From Cerasicoccus maritimus (lineage in GTDB: Bacteria > Verrucomicrobiota > Verrucomicrobiia > Opitutales > Cerasicoccaceae): a stretch of DNA of 49,482 bases. The position numbers were made by a program, and so were the translations under genes. Where the stretch lies: contig JAVDPD010000035.1 of the NCBI GenBank assembly GCA_031296935.1, positions 1 through 49,482 on the forward strand, in the 5' to 3' direction. Of the stretch, positions 33,740 through 42,182 are shown piece after piece (the stretch's first letter is position 1; each line of letters starts with the position of its first letter). The notes beneath the pieces were generated by a model. It searched no databases. It was not told where the DNA came from and saw only the letters and a list, made by a program, of their open reading frames with translations.

Positions 33740-34843
33740 TTATGCTGTATGGGTGGTTTGCTTAGATTGGTAAAGTTCGTAGTATTTTTGAGCGCACTGG
33801 GCGGGTGTCCATTCGTTGAGGGCCAATTGACGGTTCTTCTCTCTCAAGTCTGTCTTGGCAAGCTCGAACGCCTTCTCGACCGCTTGCGCAGCAGTGCTTG
33901 GATTGTCCGGATCAAAGGTGACGTTGCCGGTTTCGCGTAGGAGTTCGCCCACGTCCCAGGAATCAGGGCCAACAACAACTTTGCCGAACGTCATGCCCAA
34001 AGTGACATTGCCAGAGTTCAGCACTTTGAAGCGGGGAATGAATAATACATCTGCAGCGTTGAGGTAAATCTGTGCGTCTTCTTCTTTCACAAAGCTATAG
34101 TTGAAAACGTATTTGGGATGCAGCTTGTAATAGAGGCGTTTCCAGTCGCGGATCCAATTTCTCAGGCGGATCCAAGAGACGTCGGCGGGTTTTTCCTTCC
34201 AGCGTGAGACCAGCAATTGCTTATTGGCTGATTTACAGTTTTGAAAGGCGTTCATGATCAATTCGCGCTCTTCGAAGTTTCGAATGGCCCCAAAGACGAG
34301 CATTACTTGCGCATTGGGTGAGACGCCTAGCTGGCTTCGCGCTTCCTCGCGGGAGAGGTTGTTGGGTAGCGAAGCATAATTTGCGTGAGGGATGATTATG
34401 TGCTTCGGTGGTTGGGCGCGATAATACTGCGTGTCGCGGTAGCGCTCTTTGAATTCATCAATGCTTGCTTGGGCGAAGTGTGCGACTCCGTCGGCATAGC
34501 TGTAAAAAAGTTCGTAGTAGCGTTCCCAGATTGGATCTTTGGTCGCATTGTGTGGCAGCAGCACATGCCGGGTAATGACAATGCGCGCATGGTCTGCCCA
34601 ATATTTGAGGCGTTTTTCAATCTCTTTTACAAAGGCCTCAGTCAGTTGGGTCTGATAAGCATCCTGCACTTCGAAGGTCACGTATTCTGGGAAATGATAA
34701 TGCACGACATCGAAGTCTCCCTGCATATTCCAAAATGTCTCATGGGAATATTCAATTTCGATGCTCTGCTCTTCGAGTGCCTCATGCAGGTCCACGATAA
34801 AGCGGTTGCCTGGCAAAGGAATGTTGGCGACTAGGATTTTCAT
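33740..34843 (-). CDS. GT-B type glycosyltransferase
   Basis: 367 residues from ATG 34843 (MKILVANIPLPGNRFIVDLH). The TTG frame starting at 34855 adds only four residues and lies nearer the upstream stop. N-terminal segments DFDVVHYHFPEYVTF and ARIVITRHVLLPHNATKDP, then QVMLVFGAIRNFEERELIMN and YLNAADVLFIPRFKVLNSGN with VTLGMTFGKVVVGPDSWDVG, in the place of the GT4 donor loop. It ends 5 bp before the epimerase gene. Sugar specificity unknown. Confidence 0.78.
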   Translation of the reverse strand: MKILVANIPLPGNRFIVDLHEALEEQSIEIEYSHETFWNMQGDFDVVHYHFPEYVTFEVQDAYQTQLTEAFVKEIEKRLKYWADHARIVITRHVLLPHNATKDPIWERYYELFYSYADGVAHFAQASIDEFKERYRDTQYYRAQPPKHIIIPHANYASLPNNLSREEARSQLGVSPNAQVMLVFGAIRNFEERELIMNAFQNCKSANKQLLVSRWKEKPADVSWIRLRNWIRDWKRLYYKLHPKYVFNYSFVKEEDAQIYLNAADVLFIPRFKVLNSGNVTLGMTFGKVVVGPDSWDVGELLRETGNVTFDPDNPSTAAQAVEKAFELAKTDLREKNRQLALNEWTPAQCAQKYYELYQSKQTTHTA

Positions 34844-34861
34844 GGCGTTCAGCAAAAGTTG

Positions 34862-36007
34862 CTAGTGTGATTGGCGGGCAGCATCGATTGCGATTTGCAG
34901 TCGCTCGATGTGCATTTCACTGCTGTAATTGTTTTGAATGTGTTTGCGCGCTGTCTGACCCATTTCGCGACAGCGCTCAGGATTTTGTAAAAGATGGACC
35001 ATGTGTTGGGCCATGCCTTGCACGTCCAGTTCGTCGACCAGAAACCCTGTTTCATTTTCAACGACGACATCTTTGATGCCTGCATGCCTGGTGCTGATGA
35101 CGGGCAGGGCTGCTGCAGCTGCCTCCAGTATAGTATTGGGTGTGCCTTCGGCATCGCCGTAACTGGGCGTTACCGAGTGTTGGACAAAGCAGCAAGAATG
35201 TACAAAGTGCTCTGCAATTTCCTGATGGGGAATTGCGCCGGTAAACGTTACTCGGTCATCAATGCCCCATACTTGGGCTAAGGTCTTGCAGGTCTCGAGC
35301 AATTCACCATCGCCGATCATGAGTAAGTGGGCATTGGGGACGCTTTTCAGCGCTTCTTTGAACGCCATGACGACCAAGTGGTTGGCTTTGATATCGGTAA
35401 AGCGACCTACGGATAAAAGCGTGGGGCCATACTGAGGCTGAATGTCGTAAAATGACTTGCGCGGCCCATAGGGGTTGTAGATCAACTTGTTTTCCGGGCA
35501 GCCAAGCTCTTGCAGCGTATTGATCATATGCTTGGAGACGCCCAACACTGAGCTGGCATATTCAAACATGAAGCGATATTTCGCAAGAAGCTCATCCGTT
35601 AGCATTGGCTTGCGGTGTGCATCGTGGCCATGAAAGTGGACGACTAACGGAATGTTCAGTTCCTTGGCGATCGGGGCGACATTCGCGCCCGTGTTTCCAA
35701 ACTCAGCTAGGATCACATCGACTTGGTGCTTTTCAGTATAACCCCCAAGAGCATCCTTTACGCCCGCAGGTGAAAAACGTGTGCGCTCGACTAGCCTGTG
35801 AAACAAAAAGTATGGTAGCAGTTTACTCAGCTTTTGTCGAATGGGAGCCAAGCTGTAGAATCTCCCAATTAGACGGCCACCTTCTTTGTAATACGGGTAG
35901 TAATTGTTCAGGAAAACTTTTTCGCCAGACAGGTTTTCAACGTGCAGGCGAATGAAGTCCTTGATGACCTTGTTGTCATCGAATCCAATAATGCAGAGCT
36001 TGCTCAT
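34862..36007 (-). CDS. Glycosyltransferase family 4
   Basis: 381 residues from ATG 36007, which overlaps the upstream stop as ATGA; the 57-base longer frame is rejected. GT4 features: VDVILAEFGNTGANVAPIAK and IPLVVHFHGHDAHRKPML, LSVGRFTDIKANHLVVMAFK, AHLLMIGDGELLETCKTLAQ, SVTPSYGDAEGTPNTILEAA and ALPVISTRHAGIKDVVVENE. The E-x7-E-like loop is AEGTPNTILEAAAAALPVIS. A 14-residue helical tail follows. Acts in the cytoplasm on a growing chain. Confidence 0.9.
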   Translation of the reverse strand: MSKLCIIGFDDNKVIKDFIRLHVENLSGEKVFLNNYYPYYKEGGRLIGRFYSLAPIRQKLSKLLPYFLFHRLVERTRFSPAGVKDALGGYTEKHQVDVILAEFGNTGANVAPIAKELNIPLVVHFHGHDAHRKPMLTDELLAKYRFMFEYASSVLGVSKHMINTLQELGCPENKLIYNPYGPRKSFYDIQPQYGPTLLSVGRFTDIKANHLVVMAFKEALKSVPNAHLLMIGDGELLETCKTLAQVWGIDDRVTFTGAIPHQEIAEHFVHSCCFVQHSVTPSYGDAEGTPNTILEAAAAALPVISTRHAGIKDVVVENETGFLVDELDVQGMAQHMVHLLQNPERCREMGQTARKHIQNNYSSEMHIERLQIAIDAARQSH

Positions 36008-37254
36008 GTGCCAAGCTTTCTTTTGATGCGCCGGAGGGTGGTATATAGCCGGCTTTTGTGCCACTGGTAGCCTTGCGGTAGACGATAGTCCTGGCGTTTA
36101 AAGTTTGGTTCTGGCGCGAGTAGTCGGAGCTTCTTGGGCAACTCCGGCCGCTTGATTGTTTCCGGTGGTGGCGCGATGTCTTGAAAGAGTGCAAGCCACT
36201 TATTCGCGCAGGCATTGACGGAAAACTCTGTTTCTGCCTTTGCTCGCGCAGCAGTGGACAGCTTGCGCCAAAGTGCGTCGTCTTGCGACAGTTGGCGCAC
36301 CGCATCGGAGAAAGATTGCTCGCGGTCTTCAACGATGATGCCAGATTCTCCCGAAGTGATCAGGTCGGATATGCCGCTGCGAGTGCTCAGGCAGATAGGC
36401 GGAAGCCCACAGGACATGGCCTCCATTACTGCCATTGGCGTGCCTTCGTAGTCACTCAGTAATACGTGGCAATGACTGCTGAGCATGGCGTTCCGAACCG
36501 CTTTAGTGGGAAGGGCTCCGCGTAGTTTGATCCAGTCGATGTTTTCCTGCTCGATGTAGTCTTTGATTGCGGATACCGCGTTACCATCACCGATCAATTC
36601 AACTTCGAGGTTCGGGGTCGCTTGCTTAGCAAAGTGTAGCGCTTGGACCATTTTCAGGGCTTGCTTCTGTTCAAAGCAAAGACGCCCAGCATACAACGCA
36701 CGAAACTTTTTTCCTTTTGGGGCAGCGGTTTCAGCGGGGATGATGGCTCCAGATGGGATCGTCCGGCATTGGTTCGGCGCTAGGGAGTTGGCGCGTATAA
36801 CTTGCTCTCTAAGGAATTCAGAAACGCATGCGACTGCGGTTGGCGCCCAATGGTTTTTACGTGAGCAAAATTGATTGATCAGTCCGTGGTAAAAGCCGTC
36901 ATCTGAGCGAATGACGCCGACCGTGGCGACTCCCGACTGTTTCAGGAAGCCTGCGGCATAGTAGGCAGGCACGACATGGTTGGCTACGAATATTGCTGGC
37001 GTATCATTCTGAGCCTGTTGCAGCAGCCAGCGGACATTCGTGTGTGTGTCTTGGAAATCAGCAAAGTGAACCTGAAAATTGTTGGCCTTGAAATACTGAT
37101 AGGCGATGCATTCGTCTTTGGGTGCCCAACCGAAAAGTAAGATGCGACAGTCCAAACCGCGCTCGCGAAACTCTTCCGGCATCCGCATGAGCCACTCCAG
37201 GGGGCCGCCGTTATGCACGGGAGAATCATAGCCACAAATGTCGATGCGCATCAT
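36004..37254 (-). CDS. Glycosyltransferase family 4
   Basis: 416 residues; two consecutive ATG codons at 37254 and 37251 make the exact start uncertain by one residue. GT-B features: RIDICGYDSPVHNGGPLEWL, RTIPSGAIIPAETAA, FRALYAGRLCFEQKQALKMV, LEVELIGDGNAVSAIKDYIE and CHVLLSDYEGTPMAVMEAMS with CGLPPICLSTRSGISDLITS. The C-terminal ~40 residues are basic (KKLRLLAPEPNFKRQDYRLP) and may lie at the membrane. It is adjacent to the GT8 gene (1 bp) upstream and coupled (ATGA) to the next GT4. Confidence 0.9.
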   Translation of the reverse strand: MMRIDICGYDSPVHNGGPLEWLMRMPEEFRERGLDCRILLFGWAPKDECIAYQYFKANNFQVHFADFQDTHTNVRWLLQQAQNDTPAIFVANHVVPAYYAAGFLKQSGVATVGVIRSDDGFYHGLINQFCSRKNHWAPTAVACVSEFLREQVIRANSLAPNQCRTIPSGAIIPAETAAPKGKKFRALYAGRLCFEQKQALKMVQALHFAKQATPNLEVELIGDGNAVSAIKDYIEQENIDWIKLRGALPTKAVRNAMLSSHCHVLLSDYEGTPMAVMEAMSCGLPPICLSTRSGISDLITSGESGIIVEDREQSFSDAVRQLSQDDALWRKLSTAARAKAETEFSVNACANKWLALFQDIAPPPETIKRPELPKKLRLLAPEPNFKRQDYRLPQGYQWHKSRLYTTLRRIKRKLGT

Positions 37255-37255
37255 A

Positions 37256-38215
37256 TTAGGACCAGAAGAAAGGCTTTAAAATACTGCGCAAGCGCTGCGC
37301 CTTGGTCATGTGTTGCATCTTTGCCCATTGACCGCCGGCAATGTGGGCTTGCCTTTGTTGCCGGGCCATCGACTCGCGTTGATGTTTAAAATAAAAGTCG
37401 AAGTCATAGGCAGGGCTTTGACGGTAAGCCTCCCACCATTGGTCATAGTAGAAGCAAGCATTGGAGTTCCACGGCTTTACGCCTGCATAGTGCAGGACTA
37501 CTGCTTGCTTTAGCTCTTCATCGAGGTCGGGAGTGAGCTTGCCAGCGCCCTCCGAATAATCATGCATGGCGTGGATATTGTAACGTTCGGGCAAATAGCG
37601 GATGTGGCCAGCGCAAGTGATGTTCAGGATGTCTTGGTCCTGATAAGTGTAGTCTGTGCGCGACATTTCGATGAACCGGGATTGCAGGGAATGCTCGCGC
37701 ATTTTGCTCAGGTTCATTACGATAAAGCCCGCGTTGATGTATTTGCCCGATTCAAGTCCCAGCTCTTGCAGGTATTTTACGTCCTTGTTGCGATAGACAT
37801 TTTTAACACCGGCCAGCCAATCGTCTTCTGTGAGTAAGTCGGCGGCGCTGTGCGGCGACTGGCGGAAGATGATGTCTACGTCGGAGTAGATGATCTGGTC
37901 GACGGAGGGGAGTAGTTCTGGAAGCAGCAGCCGGTAATATGTTGGCACGGTAATGCCTCGGATTTCAAAACACTCCTTGAATGCATCACCGACATCAATC
38001 AAATGGCACGTGTGTCCTGCACTTTCGATTTGTGTAACGATTTTTGCCAGACTCGCTTCGCTGAGCGTATGCTTGGCGTAAGTCAGAACGATGTCGTAGC
38101 GAACGTTTTCGGGGGCCGTTACCAGTAGTGAGTGGATGGCTACCTGCGCTGCGACGAGGATATTCTCATCGAAGGAAAATGCGATTGCATAGCGTTTGAC
38201 GTTCGCGCCAGTCAT
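37256..38215 (-). CDS. Glycosyltransferase family 8
   Basis: 319 residues from ATG 38215 (ATGA overlap with the preceding GT2 gene). GT8 motifs: AIAFSFDENILVAAQVAIHS, VPTYYRLLLPELLPSVDQII, the D-x-D in YSDVDIIFRQSPHSAADLL, KYINAGFIVMNLSKMREHSL, DQDILNITCAGHIRYLPERY and VLHYAGVKPWNSNACFYYDQ. These retaining transferases use UDP-galactose or UDP-glucose in known bacterial members. No membrane segment is seen. The C-terminus is basic. Confidence 0.92.
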   Translation of the reverse strand: MTGANVKRYAIAFSFDENILVAAQVAIHSLLVTAPENVRYDIVLTYAKHTLSEASLAKIVTQIESAGHTCHLIDVGDAFKECFEIRGITVPTYYRLLLPELLPSVDQIIYSDVDIIFRQSPHSAADLLTEDDWLAGVKNVYRNKDVKYLQELGLESGKYINAGFIVMNLSKMREHSLQSRFIEMSRTDYTYQDQDILNITCAGHIRYLPERYNIHAMHDYSEGAGKLTPDLDEELKQAVVLHYAGVKPWNSNACFYYDQWWEAYRQSPAYDFDFYFKHQRESMARQQRQAHIAGGQWAKMQHMTKAQRLRSILKPFFWS

Positions 38216-39297
38216 GATTCACGCAGTTTGCGCAACCAGCGTGCTGGTCGGCAATTTTTGAAGAGATACACGCTCGCTTTCTGGGCTTGGAGGTACACCT
38301 TGCGCATGGCGCGCAGAATCGGGTTGGGGGAGTTCCAGAACAGAGTTGCAAGTATGCCAGAAAGGGCCCAGGGGCACCGCTTTGCTGCAATGTAACTTGA
38401 TCGCGTAAACAGTATCCAGTCCGTTTTTCCCGAAACTTGAAATGAGCTTTTCATGAGTTTGTTCACGCGCCAGCGGGTGTATTGGACAGCAGAGCCAAAT
38501 CGTTCTTCGCTAAAGCCTTTACGTTTGAAAAGCTTTGCCAAGTCACTGAATCCATAGAGCAGAACGTTGAGCCTGTTGGTTGGGTCACCCCAGTGTTGCG
38601 CGCCATTAAAAATGGTTAATGCAGGTTCATGTAGAAAACGAGCTGGCTTATCGAAGCTCGTTTCCGCAAGCATCCAGGTGTGCGGATAGGTCGACAATCC
38701 GCAGCGAAACGTTTCTGGTATGGGGCGATCTATCCAGTAATCCGACCAGATTTTCGTTCGGACAATTTGTGCGTAGAGTTGCGTGCAAAATCCGCTTTTC
38801 GCATCAAGTAGATCACCCCACTTCGGCACGATTTGCGTTTCGGTGCGATGGTTGCCCAGGTAATCAAAATCGCCGTAGAATCCTTTCGGGCAAGAGTCAG
38901 GCCATTGGTCTGGATAAATCGCACAGCGGAAATTCGTGTAAAACAATTCCAGCTTTGGGTGGGAGTCCAGCTCGTTTATGATGCGCTCAAGAGCGTTGGG
39001 CATAATGAGGTTATGATCGCCCAGAATCCAAACGTATTTCCCATTAGCGAACTCCCTTGGACCGATGGAAATGTTGTAGATGACGCCGAAGTTTTCCGCA
39101 TGGCGCACATAGCGAATTTGGTCGCCATTAGCATAGGGCTCTGTGACTGCTTGCGTGTGATCAGCCGAGGCATTGTCCAGAATGATGAGCTCGGCTCGTT
39201 TCCCTGCCGCACGTATCTGAGGGACCAGCGCTTCCAGGCATTTCTCAAGGAAATGAGCGCGGTTATACGTGGGGACGATGACAGATAACGTGCACAT
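38212..39297 (-). CDS. Glycosyltransferase family 2 with an altered D-x-D site
   Basis: 361 residues from ATG 39297 (MCTLSVIVPTYNRAHFLEKC); the longer frame from TTG 39321 is not preferred. Nucleotide site LIILDNASADHTQAVTEPYA. At the usual metal site the sequence is YVWILGDHNLIMPNALERII, that is GDHN instead of the common DxD/DDD, so metal binding may be altered. FYTNFRCAIYPDQWPDS and a long helical, basic C-terminus follow. It lies between the ThDP-enzyme gene (gap 48 bp) and the GT8 gene (ATGA overlap). Confidence 0.85.
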   Translation of the reverse strand: MCTLSVIVPTYNRAHFLEKCLEALVPQIRAAGKRAELIILDNASADHTQAVTEPYANGDQIRYVRHAENFGVIYNISIGPREFANGKYVWILGDHNLIMPNALERIINELDSHPKLELFYTNFRCAIYPDQWPDSCPKGFYGDFDYLGNHRTETQIVPKWGDLLDAKSGFCTQLYAQIVRTKIWSDYWIDRPIPETFRCGLSTYPHTWMLAETSFDKPARFLHEPALTIFNGAQHWGDPTNRLNVLLYGFSDLAKLFKRKGFSEERFGSAVQYTRWRVNKLMKSSFQVSGKTDWILFTRSSYIAAKRCPWALSGILATLFWNSPNPILRAMRKVYLQAQKASVYLFKNCRPARWLRKLRES

Positions 39298-39345
39298 CAG
39301 CGAAGAATGCCTCGGTGGCAAGGAGTTGCTTTAGAGTCTTCTTCG

Positions 39346-41076
39346 CTACCGCGTTTCGCCCATTTGCACGGGTGATGCGTGAGGCTCCATTTCTGATATG
39401 GGTTTACCAAAGGCAATCTTCGGATACGAGTTCACCTTCATGTCGATATCGACTTCTAGCAGTTGCGGCTTCAGAGGATCTTCCCAAAGCCAATCGATCG
39501 CGCTCTTGGTCTCGCTGACCTGACTGATGCGCTTGGATTCAATGGCATAGGCAGCAGCGACTTTGGAGAAGTCTGGGGTGGAATAGCCCCAATAAGTTCC
39601 AGCGTAGCGTGCGCCAAAATAGGTGTCCTGAAATTGGCGCGTCATGCCATGACAATGATTGTTCAGCACGATCATTTTGATGGGGAGCTGATGATGCTGA
39701 ACAGATTGTAGCTCTTGAATGTTGACCTGGAATCCGCCATCGCCCGCAATCATCACTATGGGTTGCTGGTTGCCATAGGTGAAGGCACTGCCGAGCGCTG
39801 CTGGAAGTGCAAATCCCATTGAACCCATGCCGCCCGAAGTCAGGAAACGGCAGTTCTCCGGCAGTTGCAGAGACTGCGCTGACCACATTTGGTGGAGGCC
39901 CACATCGATGCAATAGGCCGCAGCTTGGCGACCATTGGAAAGCTGGTGGATGAAATCGTTCGGATTGATGCCATTGACGTTCTGCAGCTCCTCCGTGTGA
40001 GGCCATTTTTGGCGCAGGTCGTTGATCTCTTGCAGCCAGGGTTGAGTTTTACCGGCGAGGGATGGCGCTTGGTCGCCGATGGCTTTAAAGAAGGCTTTTA
40101 AATCCGCATGAATCGCTTGGCAGCCTTTGACGCGATTGTTCATCTCAGCCGCTTCGATATCCACGTGGATGACTTTTCGGTTTTCGGTAAAGAATTCCGT
40201 AATAGCTCCCGTTTGGCGAATGTCCAAGCGGCTACCGAGGACGAGGAGCAAGTCACTGTTTGCAATGGCCAGATTCGCCCAGCGGTTGCCATAAGTGCCA
40301 ATCATGCCCACGCGCAAAGGGTGGGATGCGGGCAGGATATCCAAGCCGAGCAGGGAGGTGACCACTGGAATTTCCGACTGCTCAACGAACTGGCAGAATT
40401 CAGTTGCAGCGCCTGCGGCGCGTATGCCTGCGCCAGCGAGAATCAACGGCTTCTTTGCGGACCTGAGCGCATTGAGGAGCTCATAAATATCTTCTGTCGA
40501 TGGCTGCTGACTGGATGATGTGTCTTCAGGAAATTCAAGCGATGGAACTTCAATTTCCGCTCGGAAAATATCCATTGGAATATCCAACAACACCGAGCCG
40601 GGACGGCCTGACTCCGCCACGTCGAAGGCCTTTGGCAAGGCCCCCAGAATTTGCTCGGGCTCGGTCAGTTTAAGCGCCCATTTGGTGATGGGCTTCACCA
40701 TCGCGACAATGTCTGTTTCCTGGAAACCTAGTTGGCGGATGGGCTGCTCGCCCTTTTGCTCGTGCCGGTTTACCTGACCCGTAATGAAGACCGTGGGCGA
40801 ACTGTCAAAGAAGCTGCTGCCCACGCCGGTTAGCAGGTTGATGGCACCCGGGCCACTGGTGCCCAACGCGACGCCGGCTTTGCCCGTCAGGCGTCCGACG
40901 GCGTCTGCGGCAAAGGCCCCGGATTGTTCGTGGTAAACATTGACGACATCGATGTCTGCGGCTTGCTCGAGGCTGTCGATCAGGTGCATGATCATGCCCC
41001 CGGACAATTCGAAGACCTTGCTGACTCCGCGCAGCTTCAAGTAGTCGACGATGTATTGGGAAACGGATATCTTCAT
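39346..41076 (-). CDS. ThDP-dependent enzyme (acetolactate-synthase-like), sugar-locus type
   Basis: 576 residues from ATG 41076, overlapping the rfbG stop (ATGA). The three ThDP-enzyme domains are seen: the N-terminal Pyr domain with the catalytic Glu50 in VVNVYHEQSGAFAADAVG and the typical LGTSGPGAINLLTGVGSSFF; the middle domain about 190-330; and the C-terminal PP domain with MIAGDGGFQVNIQELQSVQH and IVLNNHCHG (the GDG...N cofactor motif). Amino-acid biosynthetic enzymes have the same fold, but the position right behind rfbF-rfbG points to a sugar task. Known relatives such as YerE add a two-carbon acetyl group from pyruvate to a CDP-keto-sugar to make branched sugars. That role is an inference here; the companion dehydrases ddhC/ddhD are not in the window. 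Confidence 0.82.
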   Translation of the reverse strand: MKISVSQYIVDYLKLRGVSKVFELSGGMIMHLIDSLEQAADIDVVNVYHEQSGAFAADAVGRLTGKAGVALGTSGPGAINLLTGVGSSFFDSSPTVFITGQVNRHEQKGEQPIRQLGFQETDIVAMVKPITKWALKLTEPEQILGALPKAFDVAESGRPGSVLLDIPMDIFRAEIEVPSLEFPEDTSSSQQPSTEDIYELLNALRSAKKPLILAGAGIRAAGAATEFCQFVEQSEIPVVTSLLGLDILPASHPLRVGMIGTYGNRWANLAIANSDLLLVLGSRLDIRQTGAITEFFTENRKVIHVDIEAAEMNNRVKGCQAIHADLKAFFKAIGDQAPSLAGKTQPWLQEINDLRQKWPHTEELQNVNGINPNDFIHQLSNGRQAAAYCIDVGLHQMWSAQSLQLPENCRFLTSGGMGSMGFALPAALGSAFTYGNQQPIVMIAGDGGFQVNIQELQSVQHHQLPIKMIVLNNHCHGMTRQFQDTYFGARYAGTYWGYSTPDFSKVAAAYAIESKRISQVSETKSAIDWLWEDPLKPQLLEVDIDMKVNSYPKIAFGKPISEMEPHASPVQMGETR

Positions 41077-42182
41077 GGTTGCGTGGTAGTCAAATTGTCC
41101 AATTTCGCAGCGTATTGCTGAATCTGGTCTTGAGTGATCGCGATGGCCGCCGCGCCTTCATGGACTGCGCGATACCAGCGGGTCGTCATCTCCACCGATT
41201 TTGAAAAGTCCCAAGTCGGGCCCCAGTCGAGCAGGTGGAAAGCCTTGTCGATGCTCAGCGCCAGTTTGCCAGCTTCGCGCTTGATGCCTTTTGGGGGAAG
41301 ACTTTCCCAGGGGCCAGGCCAGTGTTGGGTGATCTCTTGAACTAGGTCGCAGACCGTTCGGTTGGCTTCGGTTTGTGGCCCGAAGTTCATGCCCGAAGTC
41401 AGCTCTTCCAAGAACTCAAGGTCGTTGGAGGAGTGTTGGGAAATGGTCGCCGCGAGTTTCAGGTATCCGCTCAAAGGATCGAGCACATGCTGCCAGGGGC
41501 GGGTGGCGACCGGATTGCGCACGAGGATTGGTTGTCCATCGATCAGCGCGCGCATGCAGTCTGGAACGATTCGGTTTTCTGCCCAGTCACCGCCGCCAAT
41601 GACATTGCCTGCTCGTGCGCTGGCAATCGTGATGGGGGAGTCGTGTTGCGGCGCAAAAAAACTGCGGCGATAAGAGGCGATGAGCAATTCGCAAGCGCCT
41701 TTGCTGGCGCTATAGGGATCTTTCCCGCCCATCGCATCGTTTTCGCGATAGCTATGCAGCCATTCCTTATTCTCGTAGCATTTGTCGGTGGTGATGACGA
41801 TGGCGACGCAACGTTTCTGCAATGTGCGCATTCCTTCCAGAAAATGGCAGGTGCCCATGACGTTCGTGGAAAAGGTTTCCACGGGCGATTCGTAGGACGC
41901 CAGCACCAGCGGTTGTGCAGCTAAGTGAAAGGCAAAGTCTGGTTGGGCATCCTGGATGAAGTCTTGGAGCGCCACTGCGTTTTGGATGTCTCCCAATTGG
42001 TGATGCTTGATGCGCTCGCTCAGACCAAGGCTTTGAAAGAGGGGAAAATCACCGCGATGAGACAGCCCGTAAACTTCCGCGCCCAGCGCGAGTAGCCACT
42101 CGCATAGCCAGCTTCCCTTGAAGCCAGTGTGGCCAGTGACGAGAACGCGTTTGTTGCGGAAAGTTGTTTCGAGTGAAGTCAT
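41073..42182 (-). CDS. rfbG: CDP-glucose 4,6-dehydratase
   Basis: 369 residues from ATG 42182 (ATGA with the rfbF stop); the longer frame to 42215 is rejected. Converts CDP-glucose to CDP-4-keto-6-deoxyglucose using bound NAD. The NAD motif is VTGHTGFKGSWL (residues ~16-27), the catalytic parts are VITTDKCYENKEW (T-D-K, about 132-134) and DPYSASKGACELL (Tyr157, Lys161), and RAGNVIGGGDWAENRIVPDC with RNPVATRPWQHVLDPLSGYL complete the family pattern. Length and motif order fit known RfbG proteins. It is followed by the ThDP enzyme. Confidence 0.94.
   Translation of the reverse strand: MTSLETTFRNKRVLVTGHTGFKGSWLCEWLLALGAEVYGLSHRGDFPLFQSLGLSERIKHHQLGDIQNAVALQDFIQDAQPDFAFHLAAQPLVLASYESPVETFSTNVMGTCHFLEGMRTLQKRCVAIVITTDKCYENKEWLHSYRENDAMGGKDPYSASKGACELLIASYRRSFFAPQHDSPITIASARAGNVIGGGDWAENRIVPDCMRALIDGQPILVRNPVATRPWQHVLDPLSGYLKLAATISQHSSNDLEFLEELTSGMNFGPQTEANRTVCDLVQEITQHWPGPWESLPPKGIKREAGKLALSIDKAFHLLDWGPTWDFSKSVEMTTRWYRAVHEGAAAIAITQDQIQQYAAKLDNLTTTQP

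Noticed and set aside
33006..33773. 255-codon plus-strand open frame
   Set aside because: Lies opposite the clear epimerase/dehydratase gene; its composition is that of an antisense shadow.
39346..41076. Catabolic or biosynthetic acetolactate synthase for branched-chain amino acids
   Set aside because: No regulatory subunit or ilv genes nearby; the gene is coupled to rfbF-rfbG, so a sugar role is more likely, though not proven.
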